A stretch of DNA of 39,703 nt from JAJZSS01 sp964463505 (GCA_964463505.1 CAYXDC010000025.1:1-39703), one strand, 5' to 3'; shown: positions 25,151-33,343, counted from the first letter of the stretch. Numbers and translations: made by a program. The notes: generated by a model from the sequence alone, not told the origin.

Positions 25151-26134
25151 TCAGGCCCCAACCTGGCGCAAAGCTGCCAGAGCTGCCGGGTGCAGCTGGC
25201 TGTTTGTCGCCAAAATGCCGCGGTTGTTGTGTAACGAACGCCCGCTGGTAAAGTCAAGGGGTTTGCCGTCCAGATCGCTGATCTGGCCTCCGGCTTCCAC
25301 AAGGACGATCGATCCGGCAGCCTGGTCCCAAATTTTTTCGCGGTAGTTGGGCTGATTGGGGGATAATAGACGCAGCAGGATTTCTGCCCCGCCTGAGGCA
25401 AGGACAGCGTATTTTGCCTGACTGTCCATGCGCACCGGTTCAGCTTGAGTGTTCATCAGAGTAGCGAACTCATCAATTTGACCTGTGTTGGTATGCCCGG
25501 ACTCAAGGGAGCGCAAGATGCGCGCCTGAGCAGGATCTGTGCGGCCTGAAGTTTTCAACCGCCGGGCTGTTTGGCTCATTTGCAGGTCGATTGCCCAGGC
25601 GCCATAGTCGCGCGCAGCATAAAATAATGCCCCACTATTGAGGCTTGGCTTTGCTGCAAGGTTCAAATGTGGGCAGCCCAGCACGCCCAGGACAACCTGT
25701 CCATTGACCACCAGGGCCAGGGCAATGGCATACTGGTCGCCGCGCAGAAAGCCTTTTGTGCCATCAATCGGGTCAAGGGTCCAGAAGCGATCCCCACCAT
25801 CCACTCGATTGTGATCAATCCAGGATGTAACCTTTTCTGGCGCAGCAAGCTCAACCTGGCGCTGGATAAAGTGCGTGACGCGTTCCAGCGTGGCTGGGTC
25901 GTTTTTCAAGCGCGCCGAGTCCTCTTCGGCTATCAATTTGTCTTCAGGGTAAACCTGGGACAGGCGGTAGCCGACGTAGGCTTGAGCTGCAAAATCTGCT
26001 ACGGTCACCGGTGAGCGATCCTCTTTCGTCAATGCTTCTCCGACCAGCTCTTTTTGGATCATCTGGACGAGGTTGACAGCCTGGCGGGTCGTCTCAAGGG
26101 CGAATTGGATTTCATGTGGGTGGAAAGTCGTCAT
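25151..26134 (-). CDS. 3'(2'),5'-bisphosphate nucleotidase (HAL2/CysQ family)
   Basis: A 327-residue metal-dependent phosphatase of the inositol monophosphatase superfamily. Metal ligands are visible in LIAEEDSARL (near residues 68-77), the hallmark DPIDGTKGF (near 127-135) and WDQAAGSIVLVEAGG (near 280). The run after the hallmark, LRGDQYAIALALV, is typical of HAL2/SAL1-type enzymes that convert 3'-phosphoadenosine 5'-phosphate to AMP during sulfate assimilation. Inositol phosphates are a possible side substrate. AGGAAA lies before the ATG. It follows rimO after 19 bases and is probably in its transcript. Confidence 0.88.
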   Translation of the reverse strand: MTTFHPHEIQFALETTRQAVNLVQMIQKELVGEALTKEDRSPVTVADFAAQAYVGYRLSQVYPEDKLIAEEDSARLKNDPATLERVTHFIQRQVELAAPEKVTSWIDHNRVDGGDRFWTLDPIDGTKGFLRGDQYAIALALVVNGQVVLGVLGCPHLNLAAKPSLNSGALFYAARDYGAWAIDLQMSQTARRLKTSGRTDPAQARILRSLESGHTNTGQIDEFATLMNTQAEPVRMDSQAKYAVLASGGAEILLRLLSPNQPNYREKIWDQAAGSIVLVEAGGQISDLDGKPLDFTSGRSLHNNRGILATNSQLHPAALAALRQVGA

Positions 26135-26153
26135 GGATTTCCTCTAAATGGGA

Positions 26154-27536
26154 TTATTGGATGGTGGTCAAAAGGTCTGATTTTGAGCTAAGTGAAATTA
26201 AGTTTGCCTGAACCAGGCTCCCGGTGAGGTCGTAGGTCATTGCGCCAGTGATGCGAACGGGGATGATTTCACCGATTGGTGCATCGCCCTCTATTACTAC
26301 CATCCCATCGATTTCTGGCGCGTCCCGGTAGCTTCGTCCGACAGCAATTCCATCGCCCTGGCCTTCGATCAATACGGGTAAGGTTTTACCCACCAAAGCT
26401 TGATTTCTTTCCAAAGAAATAGGTTGTTGCAGTTTCATCAGTCGCTCAAAGCGTTCCTGCTTAATCTCGGCTGGAATAGGATCGCCTAGCGCTTCACTAT
26501 ACGTTCCGGGTTCAAATGAAAATTGGAACGCGCCCACGCGGTCAAAACGAATCTCGCTGATGAAATCCAACAGCGTCTGGAATTCCGTCTCAGTTTCACC
26601 TGGATAGCCAACGATAAACGTTGTTCGTAAGGCCAGGTCAGGGATTGCTGTGCGCATTTTTGTCAGTGTGGTATGCACCCAGTCAATATTTGCCGGACGC
26701 CGCATGCGTTTCAATGTACTCGGATGGGCATGCTGGAGCGGCATATCCAGGTAGGGCACAATCTGTGGGTAGGATGCCATCACATCGATCAGGCGGTCTG
26801 TGACGTAGCCTGGGTAAGCATACAGGATGCGCAGCCAGTCGATCTGCGGCACAGCCTGAGCCAGCTTCTCTAAGAGGACAGCCAGACCATCTTTGAGGCT
26901 CAGGTCGTGTCCGTAATCTGTGGTGTCCTGGGCAATAAGGTTGATCTCGCGTACCCCGGCTTCTTGCAAGACGATGGCTTCCTGTAAGATGGTATCCATT
27001 GGCCGGCTGACCGCAGTTCCTTTGATGAGCGGAATGGCGCAAAAGGCGCAAGGTCGCCGGCAGCCATCGGCAATTTTGATGTATGCGGAGCCTCCCTGAA
27101 CCGACGCACGCAGCACGCCGTGTTCATCGGTGCCGACCGTTGGGGCGTCGGGTAGATGGTACAGGGGTTCTGGATGCGGTCCTTGACGGAGTTGTAATAC
27201 CAGGTCCACGATGTCCATCCAGCGCCGGGTTCCAAGAATCCCATCGATACCGGGAACCTGCTGGGCAACCTGCGCCCCGTAGCGTTGGGTGAGGCAACCG
27301 GCTGCAATCAGCAGCTGACCTTTTCTCTTGTGCTCCGCCAGATCTCTTAGAACCTGCAGGGACTCTTCCTTGGCAGGGCCTATGAAACCGCAAGTGTTGA
27401 CGATTAAAACCTGGGCATGCGACGGTTTCACGACCTCGTGGAAACCTGCGTCAGATAGTAACCGGGACATCGAATCCGAGTCGACTGTATTTTTTGCACA
27501 GCCTAGAGATACCATGTGGAAAGTTTTATGCTTCAT
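26154..27536 (-). CDS. rimO: Ribosomal protein uS12 methylthiotransferase RimO
   Basis: A 460-residue radical SAM enzyme that adds a methylthio group to an aspartate of ribosomal protein S12. The N-terminal domain binds one iron-sulfur cluster through cysteines in SLGCAKN (13), NTCGFI (near 49) and AAGCLTQ (near 83). The radical SAM cysteines are in CRRPCAFC. A TRAM domain closes the protein (about residues 385-445). RimO-type features such as VSLGCAKNTVDSD and the VGYPGETETEFQ block separate it from MiaB, which is encoded separately at 30499. It sits near rplI, another ribosomal gene, in a minus-strand series. Confidence 0.93.
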   Translation of the reverse strand: MKHKTFHMVSLGCAKNTVDSDSMSRLLSDAGFHEVVKPSHAQVLIVNTCGFIGPAKEESLQVLRDLAEHKRKGQLLIAAGCLTQRYGAQVAQQVPGIDGILGTRRWMDIVDLVLQLRQGPHPEPLYHLPDAPTVGTDEHGVLRASVQGGSAYIKIADGCRRPCAFCAIPLIKGTAVSRPMDTILQEAIVLQEAGVREINLIAQDTTDYGHDLSLKDGLAVLLEKLAQAVPQIDWLRILYAYPGYVTDRLIDVMASYPQIVPYLDMPLQHAHPSTLKRMRRPANIDWVHTTLTKMRTAIPDLALRTTFIVGYPGETETEFQTLLDFISEIRFDRVGAFQFSFEPGTYSEALGDPIPAEIKQERFERLMKLQQPISLERNQALVGKTLPVLIEGQGDGIAVGRSYRDAPEIDGMVVIEGDAPIGEIIPVRITGAMTYDLTGSLVQANLISLSSKSDLLTTIQ

Positions 27537-27594
27537 ACCTGTAATACCTGTCCATAAGAATTAATCATACTAGGCATATTGCGCCTCAAAAAAA

Positions 27595-28857
27595 TCAGGG
27601 AATCGCCGGCGGACCACTCTCAGGGGTGGCTGTCAGGCGTGGTGTTGGCGAAGGACGGGGTGTAATTGTGCTGGTAGGCGTAATCGTCGGTGTGGGAGTT
27701 TGGACGCCCTCAATTGTGTAAACTTCGTAGACGATCTCTCCAAAAAGGCCCAGGATACCCCGATCCTGTTGATTGAAAAACACTTGAAGCGCTGCGCCAT
27801 TGCCGGTGAGCACTTCCACGCGTTCTTCTCCTTGAAAGTTATAGGCGCTGCCAGGTAAAACTCGACCCTGGAATTCTACTTCACCATCGACCAAAACCTG
27901 CATATAAGCCCGCTGATACACACTGATATAGATTTGCACGCCTTGCTGACCGGCGGGCAGCGGCAGTACACCTGGAGTCTCTGGGGTGGGGTTTTCTTCT
28001 ACGAAACCCGGTAATGGCCCTGCCGGGGGAGATGGAGTTGCTGGAAGCAGGGTTGCGGTGGGGGATGGGCTGGGGGTAACAAGCAGCACCTCGGCTATGG
28101 AAGGCGCAGTCGGAGAGATTTGGTTTTCTGATTGAACGCTGAAGATGCGCGCGGCTCCCCAAATGATAAAACTGATCAGCACGATACTCACCAGGGCTGC
28201 TACCAACATGTCTCCAGAAAATAGGCGCTGTAAGGGCCCCGGGAGAGGGCGAGCGGGTTGGACTGGCTCTCTTTTACTCGTTGGCCGCGCGGCCTGGCTG
28301 ACGACCAGGCGGGTTTGTAGTCCTTCAGCAAACTGCAATAATACGGGTTCAGGATCCAATCCCAGGAAGCTGGCATAATTTTTAAGCATCCCGCGCCCCT
28401 GGACAGGGGAAGGCATATTGTTCAAGTCGCCATTTTCGAGGGCAGTCAGATAATGCTGGCGAAGATGAGTATGACGTTCTACATCTTCTAAGGTAAGGCC
28501 TAGCAGGCTGCGCTGGTTTTGGAGCTTTTGGCCAATTTGTTGAAATATTTCATCTGCTGATGAGACGTCGGATGGTAACGGCGTAACTGGATTTGGTTCA
28601 ACTGCCTCGTCAGAAAGTATGGCAGGCGCAATGCCATCCAGGAGGATAATGAGTGGATTTGGATCCAGGTGTAAGTATGTGGCGTAGGCGCGTAGAAATC
28701 CGCGCGCCTGAGCTGTAGACGGGATGGCTTTTAAATCGCCAGCCTCCAATGCTTGCAGGTAATGGGCGCGGATGTGTGTTTCCCTGGCAGCGAGTGCCAG
28801 GGAAATTTGCTTTGCCTCACGGGCCTGGCGAAGTTGTTTGCCGATTTGCTCGCTCAT
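27595..28857 (-). CDS. RodZ-like protein with two tandem HTH domains, membrane segment and DUF4115 domain
   Basis: A 420-residue protein. Two RodZ-type helix-turn-helix domains follow each other at about residues 1-75 (IGKQLRQAREAKQISLALAA) and 105-180 (IGQKLQNQRSLLGLTLEDVE). Each ends with a GFLRAYATYLHLDP / GMLKNYASFLGLDP motif, so one arose by duplication. A single membrane segment lies at about 215-235. A Pro/Ser-rich linker leads to a DUF4115 outside domain (about 310-385), and a long TPTPTITPTS-type tail ends the protein. RodZ helps arrange MreB and cell shape, but no mreB is in the window. It follows rplI after 127 bases. Confidence 0.85.
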   Translation of the reverse strand: MSEQIGKQLRQAREAKQISLALAARETHIRAHYLQALEAGDLKAIPSTAQARGFLRAYATYLHLDPNPLIILLDGIAPAILSDEAVEPNPVTPLPSDVSSADEIFQQIGQKLQNQRSLLGLTLEDVERHTHLRQHYLTALENGDLNNMPSPVQGRGMLKNYASFLGLDPEPVLLQFAEGLQTRLVVSQAARPTSKREPVQPARPLPGPLQRLFSGDMLVAALVSIVLISFIIWGAARIFSVQSENQISPTAPSIAEVLLVTPSPSPTATLLPATPSPPAGPLPGFVEENPTPETPGVLPLPAGQQGVQIYISVYQRAYMQVLVDGEVEFQGRVLPGSAYNFQGEERVEVLTGNGAALQVFFNQQDRGILGLFGEIVYEVYTIEGVQTPTPTITPTSTITPRPSPTPRLTATPESGPPAIP

Positions 28858-28984
28858 GCTAGGAAAAAGGCACCGGCCAGGTCGGCGTTGCAGTAAGGGA
28901 TGTCGCTTACCGCTGCCCCGTCCAGGCCGGTTGCCAGATTAAAATCGATGCTAATCAGCAGGAACTGCAGCCGAAAACCCCTGG

Positions 28985-29512
28985 CTAAGCTTCAGCTTCA
29001 ACCTCAACTTCAGCCTCGGCTGAAGTATCAGGAATAGCAGCCTCTGCTTGCGGCATGGCTACAGCTTCACCCTCACGGTGGACGATGACCGTCAGTTCGG
29101 GGATCAAATCCATGGTCAGACGGATATGGATTTTGTGTTCACCCAGTGTACGGATCGGTTCGAAATCCATCTGCCGGCGGGTGACTTCCATGCCAGCTTT
29201 TTGCTGGATTGCTTCGGCGATCATCTGGGGGGTGATTGATCCGTATAATTTGCCGGTTTCGCCGGCTTTGGCTGGGAAGGTGAGGGTTAATTTGCCCAGT
29301 TGTTGGGCTAAACCGCTCAGTTCCTTATTCAGCGCCGTGCGGGTAGTTGCTGCTGTGGTACGGATCTGTTCGACTCTCTTTAATGCACCTGGAGTCGCTA
29401 AAACTGCCAGGCCTTGAGGAATCAGGTAGTTGCGCCCGTAGCCGTCCGCCACGCGCTTCACATCGCCTGCACGCCCCAATTTATAGACATCCTTAAGTAA
29501 AAGTACTTTCAT
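28985..29512 (-). CDS. rplI: 50S ribosomal protein L9 with acidic C-terminal extension
   Basis: A 175-residue protein; bL9 is usually near 150. The N-terminal 23S rRNA-binding domain is clear (MKVLLLKDVYKLGRAGDVKR, then GYGRNYLIPQGLA). The central helix (about 50-78) and C-terminal domain (about 80-148) are present. A 25-residue tail made largely of Ala and Glu (TSAEAEVEVEAEA) follows. The ATG at 29512 is chosen because AAAGGG lies 7 bases upstream and bL9 starts MKV; an ATG at 29515 and TTG at 29518 are in frame. The usual partners rpsF, ssb and rpsR are absent here. It is divergent from recO. Confidence 0.93.
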   Translation of the reverse strand: MKVLLLKDVYKLGRAGDVKRVADGYGRNYLIPQGLAVLATPGALKRVEQIRTTAATTRTALNKELSGLAQQLGKLTLTFPAKAGETGKLYGSITPQMIAEAIQQKAGMEVTRRQMDFEPIRTLGEHKIHIRLTMDLIPELTVIVHREGEAVAMPQAEAAIPDTSAEAEVEVEAEA

Positions 29513-29633
29513 CATCAAGCCCTTTCAAAAAATGAACCATGGATACAATCGCGCCACGCGCAGATCGACCCAGCACGAAGGGTACAACGCACCGGGCAGG
29601 GGGATTTTACCAGAGGCCACTCTGGGAGTCAAC

Positions 29634-29661
29634 CAGACAATAAACTGCCTGCTGATATAAT
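29634..29661 (+). promoter_or_regulatory. Promoter of recO, leaderless arrangement
   Basis: A TGA plus TATAAT extended -10 (TATAAT at 29656-29661), with a partial -35 (CAGACA, 29634-29639, 16-base spacing). Only 6 bases (CTTAGC) separate it from the recO ATG at 29668. Confidence 0.6.
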
Positions 29662-29667
29662 CTTAGC

Positions 29668-30477
29668 ATGCCGACACGAGAAAGGTCTCAGCGAGTTGAA
29701 GCGGTGGTCTTGCGCCATAATGATTGGGGGGAGGCGGACCGTCTTCTGGTATTGTATACGTTGGAATTGGGCAAAATTCGGGTGATCGCCAAAGGTGTGC
29801 GCAAATTACGCTCGCGCAAGGCCGGTCATCTGGAGCCATTCACGCGCGTAACCTTGCAGCTCGCCCGCGGGCGAGACATGCCGATTGTTACCCAGGCTGA
29901 AACACTGGATGCATATCTATCTTTGCGGGATAATTTCCTCAAGACAACCTATGCCGCCCATGTGGTTGAGCTTCTTGATCGTTTTACCTATGAAGAAGGT
30001 GATAACCCGGCAGTATACCGTCTACTGGTGAACACGCTGGAACATCTGGCGGCGGAACTGCCGCCTGAAATTACAGTGCACTTTTACCGTATCCGGCTGT
30101 TGGATTTATTGGGTTATCGTCCCCAGTTATTTCAATGTTCAGCATGCGCCAAAGAAATCCAGCCAGTGAGCCAATTTTTCTCTGCTGAACAAGGAGGTGT
30201 ACTGTGTCCAGAATGTGGGAAAAAGCACACAGGCGCACGACCAATTTCTGTGGAGGCCCTGCGCTATTTACGCCATTTTCAGCGCAGCTCCTTCCAGGAT
30301 GCACTTAAGGCGCGTCTTTCAGCGACGATTAACCGTGAAATGGAAAGCTTGGTTGAGTACTATCTGACGTATATCCTGGAACGTGGGCTAAATACCCCAC
30401 CCTTTTTACGGCGGGCGCGGGCAGTGGCTCACCAGACTCAAAATCCAGACTTGAGTGAGCCTCAAAATACTGAATGA
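29668..30477 (+). CDS. recO: DNA repair protein RecO
   Basis: A 269-residue protein of the RecFOR pathway that anneals strands and loads RecA together with RecR (encoded at 15907). The N-terminal OB fold is seen in VEAVVLRHNDWGEADRLLVL (residues 11-30), then GVRKLRSRKAGHLEPFTRV. A helical middle part follows. A zinc site has CSAC near 152-155 and CPEC near 178-181, and the C-terminal part reads RYLRHFQRSSF. An extended -10 ends 6 bases before the ATG and there is no ribosome binding site, so the message is probably leaderless. It is convergent with miaB, only 21 bases apart. Confidence 0.94.
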   Translation: MPTRERSQRVEAVVLRHNDWGEADRLLVLYTLELGKIRVIAKGVRKLRSRKAGHLEPFTRVTLQLARGRDMPIVTQAETLDAYLSLRDNFLKTTYAAHVVELLDRFTYEEGDNPAVYRLLVNTLEHLAAELPPEITVHFYRIRLLDLLGYRPQLFQCSACAKEIQPVSQFFSAEQGGVLCPECGKKHTGARPISVEALRYLRHFQRSSFQDALKARLSATINREMESLVEYYLTYILERGLNTPPFLRRARAVAHQTQNPDLSEPQNTE

Positions 30478-30498
30478 TTGAGAGTCCAGACAACCTGC

Positions 30499-31866
30499 TC
30501 AGGACTGGTTTTGCAGACTTATGGTTTGTGCTGGGTTAATCCCTAGAGGTTGATCAATCAAGCGACCTTGCATGGACCATGGTCCTGTCCAGGTAATCTG
30601 GATATTGTGTATCTGACCCCGCAAGTCTTGATTTGATTCGACGAAGACCAATTTATTGGTTGCTGTGCGCCCTTTCCAGCGTCCGCGCACCTGTTCCTCA
30701 AAAAGGACCTCAACCATTTTACCCAGGTATTGGGCATTAATCTCTCCGGTGATGCGCTCTTGCTGGTCTTCCAACAGGCGGAAACGGCGCCATTTTTCTG
30801 CGTCAGGGACGTCATCTTGCATACGGCGTGTGGCGACTGTTCCCGGCCGTGATGAATAACGTGCCAGGTGGGCAACATCCAGGCGCAGCTCCTCGAGCAA
30901 AGCATACGTATCCTGGAACTGCATCTCTGTCTCACCAGGAAAGCCCACGATAATATCTGTAGCGATGGCTACATTCGGAATACGCTCTCGGATGCGCTCG
31001 ATCAGTCTGCGGTAGTCATCGACCGTGTAACCGCGATGCATATTTTCTAGAACCTGATCGTTGCCAGCCTGAACAGGTACCTCGATGTGTGGCATGACTT
31101 TAGGCAACCCTGCCACTGTATCCAGCAACTCGTCCGTCATCCAATTGGGGTGTGAGGTCAGAAAGCGAATGCGTTCCAGTCCTTCCACCTGGCCGACGAT
31201 GCGCAGCAGTGCAGAAAGGTCTGGTCCATCGGCGATATCCTTGCCATAACGGTCCACAATTTGACCTAATAAGGTGATTTCTTTCACGCCCTGACTGACC
31301 AGGGATCGCACCTCAGCGGTTATCTCGCCTACTGAACGGCTGTGCTCTGTGCCACGCCGGTAAGGGATAATGCAGAAGGTGCAGGCGTGCGAACAACCCA
31401 GAACGATTGGCACGTGCGAAGCAACCAACTGACCACGCGCTTGTACGGGCAGGATCAAATCACCATCCATTGCCGCAAAGCGACGGGCAATTTCTGCTTC
31501 TTCTTGGTTACGACTATCCGCCTGGGTCAGGTACGCAATCAGAGGGCCTGGATCGGAAGGCGGTGAAAATACATTGACAAAGGGGAACCGTTGTTGCAAT
31601 CGCTCGTAACCTTTGACGCCTACCAGGCAGCCCATCAAGTTTATCACCAGATCAGGTCGGCTTTTTTTGATAGGGCGCAACGATTGTAGGCGCCCATAAG
31701 CCTTATCCTCTGCCGATTGGCGTACCACGCAGGTGTTGAGCACAATTACATTGGCATCTTCGGCGCGTTCGGTCATCTGATAACCGAGGTGCTCCAGGGC
31801 CGATGCGACGCGCTGAGAATCCGCCACATTCATTTGACAACCAGCTGTCCAAATATGATATTTCAT
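30499..31866 (-). CDS. miaB: tRNA-2-methylthio-N6-dimethylallyladenosine synthase MiaB
   Basis: A 455-residue radical SAM methylthiotransferase that converts i6A37 to ms2i6A37 in tRNAs. Cluster cysteines of the N-terminal domain appear in TAGCQMN (near 9), NTCVVRQ (near 46) and LMGCLVG (near 80); radical SAM cysteines are in CSHACTFC, followed by IPYRRG, a MiaB mark. A TRAM domain closes the protein (about 375-445, VEVLFEEQVRGRWKGRT). I chose the ATG at 31866; a TTG two codons upstream is in frame. The -10 box lies 7 bases before the ATG and borders a MITE-like element, so this gene may be leaderless and driven by a promoter built partly by the insertion. Confidence 0.93.
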   Translation of the reverse strand: MKYHIWTAGCQMNVADSQRVASALEHLGYQMTERAEDANVIVLNTCVVRQSAEDKAYGRLQSLRPIKKSRPDLVINLMGCLVGVKGYERLQQRFPFVNVFSPPSDPGPLIAYLTQADSRNQEEAEIARRFAAMDGDLILPVQARGQLVASHVPIVLGCSHACTFCIIPYRRGTEHSRSVGEITAEVRSLVSQGVKEITLLGQIVDRYGKDIADGPDLSALLRIVGQVEGLERIRFLTSHPNWMTDELLDTVAGLPKVMPHIEVPVQAGNDQVLENMHRGYTVDDYRRLIERIRERIPNVAIATDIIVGFPGETEMQFQDTYALLEELRLDVAHLARYSSRPGTVATRRMQDDVPDAEKWRRFRLLEDQQERITGEINAQYLGKMVEVLFEEQVRGRWKGRTATNKLVFVESNQDLRGQIHNIQITWTGPWSMQGRLIDQPLGINPAQTISLQNQS

Positions 31867-31873
31867 ATCCAAT

Positions 31874-31882
31874 ATTATAACA
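31874..31882 (-). promoter_or_regulatory. Extended -10 promoter of miaB at the edge of a MITE-like element
   Basis: On the minus strand TGT followed by TATAAT (31874-31879) lies 7 bases before the miaB ATG at 31866. The TGT comes from the terminal repeat (AACTGTT) of the element at 31879-31983. No convincing -35 is seen inside the element. Confidence 0.5.
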
Positions 31883-31983
31883 GTTAGGAGTTACGCAGTT
31901 CCGGGGAAAATAGGGGTTGTTGGGCGTGCGTAGCACGCCCAACAACCCCTATCCTCCAACCAAGTGCGTAAGTCCTAACTGTT
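31879..31983. repeat. MITE-like element, copy 2 (full, with inner palindrome)
   Basis: A 105-base element. Terminal arms AACAGTTAGGAGTTACGCAG and the complement of CTTACGCACTTGGTT-type sequence match at 20 of 22 positions. Inside, a perfect 20-base stem (ATAGGGGTTGTTGGGCGTGC, 31910-31929) pairs with 31933-31952 around GTA. It has no coding capacity. It relates to the 56-base copy at 4244-4299, which lacks the inner palindrome. It sits between divergent miaB and the C39 gene. Confidence 0.8.
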
Positions 31984-32012
31984 TAAGAAAGCTGAAGAAT
32001 GGGCGCGGCAGG

Positions 32013-32021
32013 TGTTACAAT
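32013..32021 (+). promoter_or_regulatory. Extended -10 promoter of the C39 peptidase-like gene, leaderless arrangement
   Basis: TGT plus TACAAT (32016-32021) ends 7 bases before the ATG at 32029. The -35 region (around 31993-31998) is weak. This position argues against the upstream in-frame ATG at 31999. Confidence 0.5.
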
Positions 32022-32028
32022 TCGGGTC

Positions 32029-33270
32029 ATGTTTAAAATCACTCCAATAAAGGTTTTGCTAACGATCCTGAGTCTGGTCCTGATCGCCGGTATATTATAC
32101 TGGCTTCCGCCGATAAACCGTCGTTTGTCCTGGAGAGTGGATTTGGCGATGTCTTACCTGCGTGGTGTGGTTGATCCTGTGGAACAACTGCCCACCTCAT
32201 TGCCACAACCGCGTGTGATGGTGACCAGCAGGCCCACCGAAACACCCCTGCCTCTGCCTACGTTATCCCCTACACCTGGGCCCACACCGACCCCAACGCC
32301 TACACCGACACCATTACCCCAGGCAATCAGCCTGCCTGCCCCTGCCTGGGAAAAGCAGGATATTAACAACTGCGGACCAGCTTCATTGGCGATGTATTTG
32401 CGTTATTACGGATGGGAGGGCGATCAAATGGAGGTTGCCGAATTGCTCAAACCCATTCGCCAGGACCGCAATGTAAACGTCGAAGAGCTGGTGTATTATG
32501 TGCGTACAAGAGCTGGTTGGCTGAATGCCGAATTTCGAGTTGGAGGGGACCTGGAATTACTAAAAAAACTGCTCGCTGCCGGAATTCCTGTTTTGATTGA
32601 AGAGAGTTTTGAGTTTGAAGAAACTTACTGGCCCAATGATGACCAATGGGCGGCGCACTACAACTTGCTGACTGGCTATGATGATGTGGCGCAAACCTTC
32701 ACTGCACAGGATAGCTTTTACGGAGCGGATCAGGCGTTAAGCTATGCCAGGGTAGATGAATACTGGCAGTCGTTTAATTACGTATACATCCTCTTGTATT
32801 TACCCGAGCAAGAAGAAACGGTGCGCTCCATCCTGGGTGAGAATTGGGATGTGGATACGAATCGGCAGAATGCCCTGGATAAAGCCCTTCAGGAAACCCG
32901 TGATGATACGGAGAATGCTTTTGCATGGTTCAACCTGGGAACCAACCTGGTTTACTTTGAACGTTACGGGGAAGCTGTCCGTGCCTATGATCAGGCGCGT
33001 GCTTTAGGCCTTCCCCAGCGTATGCTGCGCTATCAGTTTGGGCCATTTTTCGCCTATTTCAACACCGGGCGCATGGACGATCTGCGGACATTGATTGATT
33101 ATGCGCTGGCGCGCACCCCCAACGCTGAAGAAGCCTGGTTATGGCGTGGCTGGGCTTATTACAGGGATGGAGATGATCGAGAGGCCGAGGCCAGTTTCCG
33201 GCAAGCTCTGGCAGAAAATCCTAATTACCTGGATGCAAACCTGGCGCTGGAATTTTTGCGCAACGATTAA
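32029..33270 (+). CDS. Membrane-anchored C39-like peptidase domain protein with TPR repeats
   Basis: A 413-residue protein. Residues 7-25 form a membrane segment (VLLTILSLVLIAGILYWL), followed by a Pro/Thr linker (PTPGPTPTPTPTPTPLP). Residues 105-260 resemble a C39-type papain-like domain: a Cys in NNCGPASLAMYLRYYG (near 118), and a His in the WAAHYNLLTGYDD block with an Asp soon after (TAQDSFYG). Residues 290-410 form three or so TPR-like repeats (AFAWFNLGTNLVYFERYGEA, AWLWRGWAYYRDGDDREAEA). The protein should face outward. Cleavage of a secreted peptide or a surface protein is a guess. No ABC transporter part or bacteriocin gene is near. An ATG at 31999 is in frame but lies upstream of the -10 box. 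Confidence 0.8.
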   Translation: MFKITPIKVLLTILSLVLIAGILYWLPPINRRLSWRVDLAMSYLRGVVDPVEQLPTSLPQPRVMVTSRPTETPLPLPTLSPTPGPTPTPTPTPTPLPQAISLPAPAWEKQDINNCGPASLAMYLRYYGWEGDQMEVAELLKPIRQDRNVNVEELVYYVRTRAGWLNAEFRVGGDLELLKKLLAAGIPVLIEESFEFEETYWPNDDQWAAHYNLLTGYDDVAQTFTAQDSFYGADQALSYARVDEYWQSFNYVYILLYLPEQEETVRSILGENWDVDTNRQNALDKALQETRDDTENAFAWFNLGTNLVYFERYGEAVRAYDQARALGLPQRMLRYQFGPFFAYFNTGRMDDLRTLIDYALARTPNAEEAWLWRGWAYYRDGDDREAEASFRQALAENPNYLDANLALEFLRND

Positions 33271-33290
33271 ACAAATCTCAGGCCTGCGAT

Positions 33291-33296
33291 TATAAT
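33291..33296 (+). promoter_or_regulatory. Possible -10 for the LOG protein gene
   Basis: TATAAT at 33291-33296, 47 bases before the ATG at 33344. No clear -35 box was found upstream. Confidence 0.3.
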
Positions 33297-33343
33297 AAGC
33301 AGCCAGTGCACCAAGAATGACATCTTATGTGGGTGGATATTAT

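Noticed and set aside
32270..32325. CCNACN repeats that look like a simple tandem repeat
   Set aside because: They encode the Pro/Thr linker of the C39 protein and similar linkers occur in the RodZ-like and LysM proteins; it is protein-level low complexity.
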